The notes beneath the pieces were generated by a model that was not told where the DNA came from, did no database searches, and was given only the letters and a program-made list of their open reading frames with translations. A DNA stretch of 6,726 bases from Campylobacter sp. (GTDB taxonomy: Bacteria; Campylobacterota; Campylobacteria; Campylobacterales; Campylobacteraceae). The first letter of the stretch is position 1, and every line of letters starts with the position of its first letter. The position numbers were made by a program, and so were the translations under genes. The stretch spans positions 1-6,726 of the forward strand of contig JAILCJ010000113.1 of NCBI GenBank assembly GCA_024680445.1, given 5' to 3'. This document shows, piece by piece, positions 1-6,124 of the stretch.

Positions 1-1
1 T

Positions 2-1033
2 GAACACTTTTTAAATTTATTTAAAACAAATCCTCTTGCACTTGCAAAAAACGAAAATAACTTAAACACAAAAAAAAGAGCTCTTAAAATTTCCTTAGAG
101 AATTTTATAAAAGAATTTAACTCTAAAATGCAAGATATCGAGGACGATAATGCTACAAAATTAGTCGAAATTTTTGCTGAATACGAAAACATACTAGATA
201 TAAAATTTTCAAGGATAGATAGAAAAGCTATTCCAAAAGTTCAAGATGATGTTAAAAATGAAGAAAAAGAAATAGTAGTTAGTATAAATCAAAGCCAAAG
301 CAGTACAATTTCAAACAAATTTGATATTTTAACGGCAAATGAACGCGAACATAGAGATTTTTTTCTCAATCTAGCTTATGACATTTTACAGCAAGATCTG
401 GCAAACACTAGTGCTTATGCTATTTTTACACAAGCTATGTGGGGTCGCATAACAAATACACCTCCACATACAGATTTTATTACTCAAATTCGCTATCCAG
501 ATGCAAATTTGATAAACAATTTTAACAATCCAAGCCAAAGTGGAATCGATGCTATAAAATTTTATATGTCAAATTTGGCTTTGAATCCATACTATTTTGA
601 GGGAATTGTTTCGTTTTGTAACTTTTTGCAAAAATTAAGTTTGCATGAAGCCGTATCGATTTTAATATTTCAAACTCGCTCATTTTTATCAAAAAATGAA
701 ATTTTAACAAGTCTCAAATACCAAAATTCACATTATTTTTGTGATGACAAATGTTTTAAATTTTTTAATAACACACAAAACGAAATAAAAGAAGAAACAA
801 TGCAAATAGCGACATTAGAAGGCACTTTTTTAAATATGGAACAAAATTTAAAACAACACAATGCAAAACAAAATTTAAATGCTATGCTCGATATGGTTAA
901 AATATTTGAACAAAATAATATGAAAAACAATGCCAAAATGATTTATGCTCAAATCATAAATTTTATAGAAAATACAGAATTAAAAGAATATCTTAGCGAA
1001 ATTTACCAAAAAGCAAAAGTAGAGCTAAGGTAA
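2..1033 (+). CDS. tssA: TssA/VasJ-type T6SS protein, 5'-truncated by window edge
   Basis: The frame is open from base 2, and 42 sense codons precede the first in-frame ATG at 128, so the gene begins upstream and 128 is probably an internal Met. The visible part is 343 residues. TssA-family proteins take part in baseplate and sheath assembly in the cytoplasm. The features seen match the VasJ-type subgroup. A basic stretch near visible residues 20-30 is followed by a helical acidic segment. After a low-complexity Ser/Asn/Gln linker comes a domain with AYAIFTQAMWGRI, a PP pair, and a block NPYYFEGIVSFCNFLQ (conserved W and aromatic positions of the family). The C-terminal part (about the last 110 residues) is Asn/Gln/Lys-rich and probably all-helical, as expected of the oligomerising end. 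The missing N-terminus should hold the start of the ImpA_N domain. It lies just upstream of tssB, separated by 46 bases with a promoter-like signal. Assignment to the TssA family is firm in context; the subclass is inferred from remembered motifs. Confidence 0.8.
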   Translation, partial: EHFLNLFKTNPLALAKNENNLNTKKRALKISLENFIKEFNSKMQDIEDDNATKLVEIFAEYENILDIKFSRIDRKAIPKVQDDVKNEEKEIVVSINQSQSSTISNKFDILTANEREHRDFFLNLAYDILQQDLANTSAYAIFTQAMWGRITNTPPHTDFITQIRYPDANLINNFNNPSQSGIDAIKFYMSNLALNPYYFEGIVSFCNFLQKLSLHEAVSILIFQTRSFLSKNEILTSLKYQNSHYFCDDKCFKFFNNTQNEIKEETMQIATLEGTFLNMEQNLKQHNAKQNLNAMLDMVKIFEQNNMKNNAKMIYAQIINFIENTELKEYLSEIYQKAKVELR

Positions 1034-1035
1034 AA

Positions 1036-1046
1036 TATAATATAAT
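1036..1046 (+). promoter_or_regulatory. Putative sigma-70 promoter (-10 boxes) for tssBCEFG
   Basis: Two perfect TATAAT hexamers overlap by one base (1036-1041 and 1041-1046), starting three bases after the tssA stop codon. Transcription starting some 6-8 bases downstream would give a leader of roughly 25-30 bases carrying the tssB ribosome binding site. No convincing -35 box is seen, which is normal for Campylobacter housekeeping promoters. In such AT-rich DNA the hexamer occurs by chance fairly often, but its position in the only real gap before tssB makes a promoter plausible. It would let the sheath and baseplate genes be expressed apart from tssA and upstream genes. Confidence 0.5.
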
Positions 1047-1067
1047 GCGTAACCACATTTTTTTTAC

Positions 1068-1073
1068 AAAGGA
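1068..1073 (+). promoter_or_regulatory. Ribosome binding site of tssB
   Basis: AAAGGA lies 6 bases before the tssB ATG at 1080, an ideal spacing. It is one of the strongest translation signals in the window, fitting high expression of a sheath subunit. A run of eight T (1058-1065) sits directly upstream. Confidence 0.75.
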
Positions 1074-1079
1074 TAAAAC

Positions 1080-1562
1080 ATGGCTGATGGCTCACTACCA
1101 CCAAAAGAGCGTATAAATATAAGCTATAAGGCAAAAACAAACGGACAAGAAGCTGATGTAGAGCTTCCACTCAAACTTATGGTTGTTGCAAACTTTTCCG
1201 GCGAAAATCAAACGCCACTAGAAGACAGAAAAGCTATAACTATCAACAAACATAACTTTAACGATGTTATGCAAAATATGGATATAAAGAAAAATTTTTA
1301 TGTCAATAACAAACTTGGTATAGGCAAAGACGAAATAGATATCAATCTTAGTTTTACAAGTATGCAAGATTTTTCACCAGATAGCGTAGCCAAACAAGTA
1401 CCCGAAATCGCAAAACTCATAGAACTAAGAAAGGCACTTGTGGCATTAAAAGGACCTATGGGCAATATCCCAGAATTTAAAAAGGCGATTTTAGAAGCAG
1501 CAAAAGATAAAAAAGCTAAAAAAGAACTTCTCTTGGAGATAAAAGATGCTAAAAACCAATAA
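1080..1562 (+). CDS. tssB: TssB (VipA-type) contractile sheath small subunit
   Basis: This encodes a 160-residue protein, the usual length for TssB, which pairs with TssC to form the cytoplasmic contractile sheath that drives the Hcp tube out of the cell. Family signatures are clear: PPKERINISY at 7-16, LPLKLMVVANFSG at 29-41, and SFTSMQDFSPDSVAKQVPEI at 91-110. They are followed by LIELRKALVALKGPMGN at 113-129, then a Lys-rich helical tail at 138-160. There is no signal peptide or membrane segment. The ATG start is set by AAAGGA 6 bases upstream and by the position of the conserved N-terminal PPKER motif. The gene is first in the overlapping block tssBCEFG and its last 17 bases overlap the start of tssC, matching the co-folding of the two products. 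Nothing is missing from the family core. Confidence 0.97.
   Translation: MADGSLPPKERINISYKAKTNGQEADVELPLKLMVVANFSGENQTPLEDRKAITINKHNFNDVMQNMDIKKNFYVNNKLGIGKDEIDINLSFTSMQDFSPDSVAKQVPEIAKLIELRKALVALKGPMGNIPEFKKAILEAAKDKKAKKELLLEIKDAKNQ
1535..1538 (+). promoter_or_regulatory. Ribosome binding site fixing the tssC start inside tssB
   Basis: GGAG within TTGGAGAT lies 7 bases before the ATG at 1546, inside the tssB coding sequence. It favours this start over the in-frame ATG at 1600, which has no comparable purine-rich site, and so supports a true 17-base tssB/tssC overlap. Confidence 0.65.
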
Positions 1563-3030
1563 TCTAGAAACACTTAAACAAAGCGAAACACAAACGAAAA
1601 TGCCTATCATTGATAGCATAATGGAAAAAAGTAAATTTTCAGTCGAAGATGAAAGCTATGATATAGTAAAACAAGGCGTTGCTGAATTTTTGGCAAACAT
1701 TGTCGAAACACAAAACCCAGAAGACAAAATCAATAAATTAGCAGTTGATGAAATGATAGCCCATATCGATAACATACTTTCTGCTCAAATGGACGAAATT
1801 TTACACCATGAAGAATTCCAAAAGCTCGAATCTACATGGCGAGGTTTAAATTTTTTAGTTGGTCGTACGGATTTTAATAAAAATATCAAAATAGTTTTAT
1901 GCGATGCTCAAAAAGAAGAAATTCTAGATGACTTTGAAGCGAATCTTGATATAACACAAAGTGCTATGTATAAACAAGTATATTCTGCTGAATACGGACA
2001 ATTTGGTGGCGAACCGATAGGTTGTATCATAAGCGACTACGATATGGATAAAACAAATGTTGATATGAATTATTTAAATAAAATGTCATCTATATCGGCG
2101 ATGAGTCACTCTGTGCTACTAACTACATTTTCACCTAAATTCTTTGGACTAACAGATTACTCTGAAATTTCAAAAATCAAAGACTTAAAAGACTTATTAG
2201 AAGGACCTCAATACACCAGATATCACACCTTGCGTGAAAATGAAAACGCTAAATATATAGGTGCTTTAACGGTAAAACAACTAGGAAGATCGCCTTATCT
2301 ACCAGAAGACAATCCGATAAAAAGTTTTAACTATACCGAAAGAATTGACGGCGTACATAAAAATTTACTTTGGACAAATTCTGCCTATTCACTCGGCACT
2401 TGCCTAACAGATAGTTTTTCAAAATATGGTTGGTGCGGAAATATCATAGGACCAAAAGGTGGCGGGGAAGTAAGAGACCTACCTACTTATGTATATGAAA
2501 ACTATGTAAGCACACAGGCTAAAATTCCAACTGAAACCTTGATAACAGATAGGATGGAATACGAACTTGCTGAAAATGGCTTTATCGCTCTCACACTTCG
2601 AAGAGATAGCAATAACGCCACATTTTTCTCAGCCAACTCTGTTTTAAAACCAAAAATTTTCCCAAATACACAAGAAGGTAAAGAAGCAGAAACAAATTAC
2701 AGGCTAGGAACCCAACTTCCATATTTATTTTTGATTTCGAGATTGGCACATTATCTTAAAGTTATACAACGCGAAGAGATAGGCACATGGAAAGAACGTA
2801 TAGATGTTGAACGCGGACTAAATGAGTGGCTAAGACAATATATATCAGATCAAGAAAATCCACCAGCAGCAGTAAGAAGTGCAAGACCATTTAAGGGAGC
2901 AAATGTTGTAGTTAGCGATGTTCCCGGTGAGGCAGGTTGGTATAGGATAACTCTATCTGCAAGACCACACTTTAAATACATGGGTTCAAGTTTTGAACTA
3001 TCATTGGTAGGAAAGCTAGATAAAGAATAA
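1546..3030 (+). CDS. tssC: TssC (VipB-type) contractile sheath large subunit
   Basis: This 494-residue protein has typical TssC length and forms the bulk of the T6SS sheath together with TssB. The N-terminal helix region PIIDSIMEKSKF (20-31) followed by SYDIVKQGVAEF (37-48) matches the segment that in other systems is exposed for ClpV recognition. Further family blocks are ESTWRGLNFLV (95-105), EYGQFGGEPIGCIISDYD (149-166), FSPKFFGL (195-202), and SKYGWCGNIIGPKGGGEVRD (292-311) continuing into LPTYVY. The C-terminal domain has RLGTQLPYLFLISRLAHYLK (386-405) and PGEAGWYRITLSARPHFKYM (460-479), which forms the sheath C-terminal core. The segment AKYIGALTVKQLGRSPY (235-251) departs from the more usual RYVxLxLPRxLxRxPYG pattern, although the flanking blocks are normal. 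Start at 1546 is chosen from GGAG 7 bases upstream. The stop shares one base with the tssE ATG (TAATG). Confidence 0.97.
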   Translation: MLKTNNLETLKQSETQTKMPIIDSIMEKSKFSVEDESYDIVKQGVAEFLANIVETQNPEDKINKLAVDEMIAHIDNILSAQMDEILHHEEFQKLESTWRGLNFLVGRTDFNKNIKIVLCDAQKEEILDDFEANLDITQSAMYKQVYSAEYGQFGGEPIGCIISDYDMDKTNVDMNYLNKMSSISAMSHSVLLTTFSPKFFGLTDYSEISKIKDLKDLLEGPQYTRYHTLRENENAKYIGALTVKQLGRSPYLPEDNPIKSFNYTERIDGVHKNLLWTNSAYSLGTCLTDSFSKYGWCGNIIGPKGGGEVRDLPTYVYENYVSTQAKIPTETLITDRMEYELAENGFIALTLRRDSNNATFFSANSVLKPKIFPNTQEGKEAETNYRLGTQLPYLFLISRLAHYLKVIQREEIGTWKERIDVERGLNEWLRQYISDQENPPAAVRSARPFKGANVVVSDVPGEAGWYRITLSARPHFKYMGSSFELSLVGKLDKE

Positions 3031-3428
3031 TGGCTTTAAGTGATAGGATTTTGCACGAAGTAAACAAAATACCAAATTCAGATCCATATAGGCAAAATGT
3101 CGTAAAAGATATAAAAGACAATATCGACATTTTGCTGAATTCTAGACTTGATAGAATTGGCTTTTTAGATTCTGTAAATATGCCAAATTTTCAAGATTTA
3201 AATTTAAGTCAAAACGAGCTTTGTAACAATATGGCACAAGGAATCTATAACACTATAAACAAATTTGAAAGACGGGCAAGAGTAGAAAACATTAGTTGCG
3301 ATAACAGACTCGCTCCGAATCAATTAACTTTTTTTCTTTCACTTGCCATGAATAATGATGAATTTAATCAATTTGATATCAAAATCGTTTTTCTTAACAA
3401 TCGCTTTTGTGAGGTAATACAGTGCTAA
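3030..3428 (+). CDS. tssE: TssE, gp25-like T6SS baseplate wedge protein
   Basis: This is a 132-residue cytoplasmic protein of the size and position expected for TssE, the phage T4 gp25-like wedge protein that links the baseplate to the first sheath ring. It begins MALSDRIL, followed by VVKDIKDNIDILLNSRLDR (24-42), matching the family's conserved N-terminal pattern in which a helix precedes the LLNTR-like motif. A proline-containing MPNFQDL lies at 51-57. The segment IYNTINKFERRARVENI (72-88) is where the family has I..FEPRL; here the motif reads E80-R81-R82-A83, keeping Glu and the second Arg but losing Pro and Leu. The C-terminus FDIKIVFLNNRFCEV is a beta strand pair typical of gp25. The ATG overlaps the tssC stop by one base and there is no strong ribosome binding site, so translation is probably coupled. 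The last 7 bases overlap the tssF start. Sequence is divergent, but context makes the call secure. Confidence 0.9.
   Translation: MALSDRILHEVNKIPNSDPYRQNVVKDIKDNIDILLNSRLDRIGFLDSVNMPNFQDLNLSQNELCNNMAQGIYNTINKFERRARVENISCDNRLAPNQLTFFLSLAMNNDEFNQFDIKIVFLNNRFCEVIQC
3411..3414 (+). promoter_or_regulatory. Ribosome binding site supporting the GTG start of tssF
   Basis: GAGG (within TGAGGT) lies 7 bases before GTG 3422, inside the end of tssE. The first in-frame ATG is codon 21, within the conserved N-terminal YFRKELGYL region of TssF, so starting there would cut into the family domain. This supports the GTG. Confidence 0.6.
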
Positions 3429-5143
3429 ACGAAGATAACAATGTGCTGTATTTTAGAAAAGAGTTAGGATATCTTAATGATATGCGTGATATTTTTACCA
3501 AAAGATATCCAAAGATAGCACCATTTCTATCACAAGATAGCAACGATCCAGATGTAGAAAAAATAATCGAAAATTTAGCACTATTAACATCGCGTATCAG
3601 ACAAGAACTCGATGAAAACATACCAAGCATAGCAGATAGTTTGGTCAATATCTTAGTGCCAAATTATATGAACCAATTTCCATCATTTTGCATACAAGAA
3701 TTTGCGTTTAAGAATCCAGACTCAAACCAATCAACACTTATACCAAAAGGCACAGAAGTTTATGGTTTGCTTGACAATGGCATAAAATGCATATTTAAAA
3801 CCATTTATGATGTTTTTGTTCATCCTATCGCTATCACAAATGTTTTTATAGGAACTATAAAAAATGATTATATTTTAAATTTTGATTTTAATGTAAATGC
3901 CGAAGATGTGAAATTAAACAACTTAAATATAGAACAATTAAATTTATTTGTTGGCAAAGATGTATATTCTCCAACGCTCATAATGTGGCTTATGTTGTAT
4001 CTAAAAGAAATTATCGTTTTGTGTCCAGATACGAATCAAAGCTTTAAACTTAACAATGACGATATACACATACTAGGACTTGATGAAAGAGCTATAAAAT
4101 ACGATGATTTTGGTTTTGAAGCGTATTCGATGTTGCAAGAATTATTTTTCATGAGTGAAAAATTCAATTTTATAAATATAAAAAATTTAAAATCATTAAA
4201 AAATTTTGATTCTAAAAGATTTACTATCAAATTTATATTCAAACAAAATTTTCCTAATGATTATCTACCAAGAATCGAAAATTTTTCTCTCACGGCTACA
4301 CCGGCTATAAATTTATTTAAATCCGATGCCGAACCTATAACAAACAACAATAAAACAGATACATATAGAATTTTCTTGAATCGTGAAAATATCAGCTCCT
4401 CCGAAGTTATTCAAATAACAAGAGTCATAGCACACGATTCATCTAATCGCAAAAAAAGAAGGTTGAAAAACTATAAAAGCTTTGAAAGATTTGCCTTTTT
4501 TAAGGAAAATGGTTTGGTTGATTATTATTCTATAAAAAATAAAATCGATTCATCTAAAAACCATTATAAAGAAATTTCATTTTACTCTAAAAGCAAAATT
4601 CCAGAAGTCATCACCATAGAAGCACTTTGTTGCAATGCTGATTTACCAAAAAATTTAAAAATAGCACAGATAAATCATATACAAAATTTTGAACACATTA
4701 TTACCAAAAACACAACTATTCCAACAAAAATAAAAAGAGTTAATGTCGATGGCAATGTTCTTTGGCAATTAATCAGCGTTTTATCATTTAGCTATAAAAC
4801 CATGCTCGAAAAAGATTCTTTTTTAGCTGTTTTAAACGCATTTAGTCCATATGAAGATAAACAAACAAGCGAAAATATCGCTAATTGTATAGTAGATATA
4901 AAGTCTAAACCTATATATCGTTTAAGCAATGGCGAGATGAAAAAAGGAACGCTTTGTGTAATTTTTATAGATGATGATAAATTTTATAGCATAGGCGAAA
5001 TTTATATCATAGGACTTGTATTTTCAAAATTTCTTTCTAGTTTTGCGTCCATAAATTCTTTTTGCGAACTCAAAGTTAAATGCGTAAAAAGCTCACAAGT
5101 ATTAGCTTATAAAGCATCAGACGGTTTAAAAACGATAATATGA
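3422..5143 (+). CDS. tssF: TssF, T6SS baseplate wedge protein
   Basis: This is a 573-residue protein, close to the family's usual 580-620. TssF (gp6-like) forms a complex with TssG, two copies to one, which makes the arms of the baseplate wedge and contacts TssK and TssE. The diagnostic N-terminus is present: LYFRKELGYL (9-18), then RYPKIAPFLS (29-38), DPDVEKIIENLALLTSRIRQ (42-61), and LVNILVPNYMNQFPSF (74-89). Then comes LIPKGTEVYG (106-115) and CIFKTIYDVFVHP (123-135). Near the middle, NADLP (405-409) stands for the family's TNRDLP. WQLISVLSFSY begins a C-terminal domain ending near FSKFLSSFASINSF (to 547), the conserved SINSF block. A basic patch NRKKRRLKNYK precedes the RxF region. No membrane segments are evident. 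GTG start, overlapping tssE by 7 bases; the stop overlaps the tssG ATG (ATGA). Lys, Asn and Ile content is very high, in line with the AT-rich DNA. Confidence 0.94.
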   Translation: MLNEDNNVLYFRKELGYLNDMRDIFTKRYPKIAPFLSQDSNDPDVEKIIENLALLTSRIRQELDENIPSIADSLVNILVPNYMNQFPSFCIQEFAFKNPDSNQSTLIPKGTEVYGLLDNGIKCIFKTIYDVFVHPIAITNVFIGTIKNDYILNFDFNVNAEDVKLNNLNIEQLNLFVGKDVYSPTLIMWLMLYLKEIIVLCPDTNQSFKLNNDDIHILGLDERAIKYDDFGFEAYSMLQELFFMSEKFNFINIKNLKSLKNFDSKRFTIKFIFKQNFPNDYLPRIENFSLTATPAINLFKSDAEPITNNNKTDTYRIFLNRENISSSEVIQITRVIAHDSSNRKKRRLKNYKSFERFAFFKENGLVDYYSIKNKIDSSKNHYKEISFYSKSKIPEVITIEALCCNADLPKNLKIAQINHIQNFEHIITKNTTIPTKIKRVNVDGNVLWQLISVLSFSYKTMLEKDSFLAVLNAFSPYEDKQTSENIANCIVDIKSKPIYRLSNGEMKKGTLCVIFIDDDKFYSIGEIYIIGLVFSKFLSSFASINSFCELKVKCVKSSQVLAYKASDGLKTII

Positions 5144-6042
5144 AATTACAATACTCAAATTTTTATCGTGTAACAAAAAGAGCATTAAATAAATATACAA
5201 GCGATAATATAATTTTTAGAGACGAAGCTTCATTATCACATCCCGTAAAAGAAATTCGCAATGGCAAAGTGATACATTCACCAAATGGAAAATATCTTGA
5301 ATTTTTAGTAAATTTTATGGGGCTTTATGGAACATCATCACTTTTACCTAGTTATTTGCTTGATAAATTTCGCAAAAGCAATAGTGACGAGTGGAAAGCT
5401 TTTTTTGATTTTTTCAACAACTATTTACTTTGGATATTTTTCGAAATAGTTTCATCAAAAACATATCCTAGATCTTTCAAAGGAGATTTTAGCGATAGAA
5501 TTTCTATTATTTTATTTAAAATTCTTGGTTTAACCGACAAAGAAACAGCCAAAACATATCTACCTTTCGCCCCACTCTTGGTAAGTGCCAGACGACCCAA
5601 AATTTACATAGAACAAATTTTAAGGCAAAACTTTAACCTACAAGGACGTTTATCTATCATAGAAAATATCCCTCATTATATAAACATACCAAAAACACAA
5701 CAAAGCAAAATAGGCTTAGAAAACACTAATGTTGGACAAAATTTGATTCTTGGAGAAAAAACGATAAGTCATCAAAGCAAGATAATGATATATATAAAAG
5801 ACTTAAACTATAACGAAGCTAGTGATTATTTTCCGGGTGCTACAAACTTTGATAAATTAAAAAATGCATTTATGTTTTTAAGCAATGCGGAATTTGCTGC
5901 CGATGTATGTTTGGATATCAATTATTCAGATAATATGCGTTTAAAACTTGGTTCGCAAACACATAGCAAACTTGGTTTTGCAAGTATATTAAGCCACAAT
6001 ACAAAAAAATCTTATAAATTAAAATTTGGACTTTGCGATTAA
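5140..6042 (+). CDS. tssG: TssG, T6SS baseplate wedge protein
   Basis: This 300-residue protein is within, though at the short end of, the TssG range. TssG joins two TssF molecules into the wedge and binds TssK, in the cytoplasm at the baseplate. Seen features: HPVKEIR (34-40), equivalent to the family's HP..EV segment; then GLYGTSSLLPSYLLDKF (61-77), the conserved G..G..S.LP.Y block. FFDFFNNYLLWIFFEI (88-103) sits where most members have a DFF..FNHR.LSL motif, with the His-Arg pair replaced by Asn-Tyr. RLSIIENIPHYINIP (170-184) is followed by VGQNLILGEKTISHQSKIMI (198-217), the LG....G.....Q.K..I block. YFPG (230-233) matches the FLPG turn, and a terminal KLGFASIL strand lies at 277-284. ATG overlaps the tssF stop as ATGA. 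No good ribosome binding site is seen, so coupled translation is likely. It is last of the five overlapping genes. Confidence 0.92.
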   Translation: MKLQYSNFYRVTKRALNKYTSDNIIFRDEASLSHPVKEIRNGKVIHSPNGKYLEFLVNFMGLYGTSSLLPSYLLDKFRKSNSDEWKAFFDFFNNYLLWIFFEIVSSKTYPRSFKGDFSDRISIILFKILGLTDKETAKTYLPFAPLLVSARRPKIYIEQILRQNFNLQGRLSIIENIPHYINIPKTQQSKIGLENTNVGQNLILGEKTISHQSKIMIYIKDLNYNEASDYFPGATNFDKLKNAFMFLSNAEFAADVCLDINYSDNMRLKLGSQTHSKLGFASILSHNTKKSYKLKFGLCD

Positions 6043-6124
6043 TGCTATTAAAAATTATAAAAAATTCATACATATATCCTAAAAATTTATGTAAAATAAA
6101 CTTTTTTATGCCAAAGGACAAATA
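6043..6124 (+). promoter_or_regulatory. Intergenic leader with possible -10 box (TAAAAT, 6092-6097)
   Basis: This is the longest gene-free stretch in the window and very AT-rich. TAAAAT at 6092-6097, preceded by TATG, sits about 28 bases before the GTG at 6125. TATAAA at 6056-6061 is another candidate. No GC-rich hairpin followed by a T run is seen, so there is no clear terminator for the tss block. A separate promoter for the lipoprotein gene is possible but weakly supported, because AT-rich DNA yields such hexamers by chance. Confidence 0.25.
6114..6118 (+). promoter_or_regulatory. Ribosome binding site fixing the GTG start of the lipoprotein gene
   Basis: AAGGA lies 6 bases before GTG 6125. 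The reading frame from this GTG gives at once a complete lipoprotein signal peptide. The next in-frame ATG is codon 60, far inside the mature protein, so the GTG is the only sensible start. Confidence 0.75.

Noticed and set aside
290..542. Short direct repeat AGCCAAAG inside tssA
   Set aside because: Eight bases within coding sequence (Ser-Gln-Ser type codons); no sign of an extended repeat unit.
733..936. 67-codon open frame on the minus strand
   Set aside because: It is a shadow of tssA: rich in Phe, Cys and Ser from reverse-complemented Lys/Asn codons, with no ribosome binding site support.
1298..1573. 91-codon open frame on the minus strand
   Set aside because: It lies across the well-conserved tssB coding sequence and is explained by it.
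3394..3648. 84-codon open frame on the minus strand over the tssE/tssF junction
   Set aside because: Both underlying frames carry family motifs; the antisense frame has Ser/Leu-rich shadow composition.
4036..4242. 68-codon open frame on the minus strand
   Set aside because: Antisense to tssF in an AT-rich stretch; no independent sign of coding.
6069..6093. Inverted repeat TACATA/TATGTA in the gap after tssG as a terminator or operator
   Set aside because: Only 6 AT pairs (one G-C) with a long loop and no directly following T run; too weak and expected by chance in this composition.
5918..6121. 67-codon minus-strand frame reaching into the gap after tssG
   Set aside because: Mostly antisense to the conserved tssG C-terminus; hydrophobic composition is what AT-rich DNA gives, and no start signal is evident.
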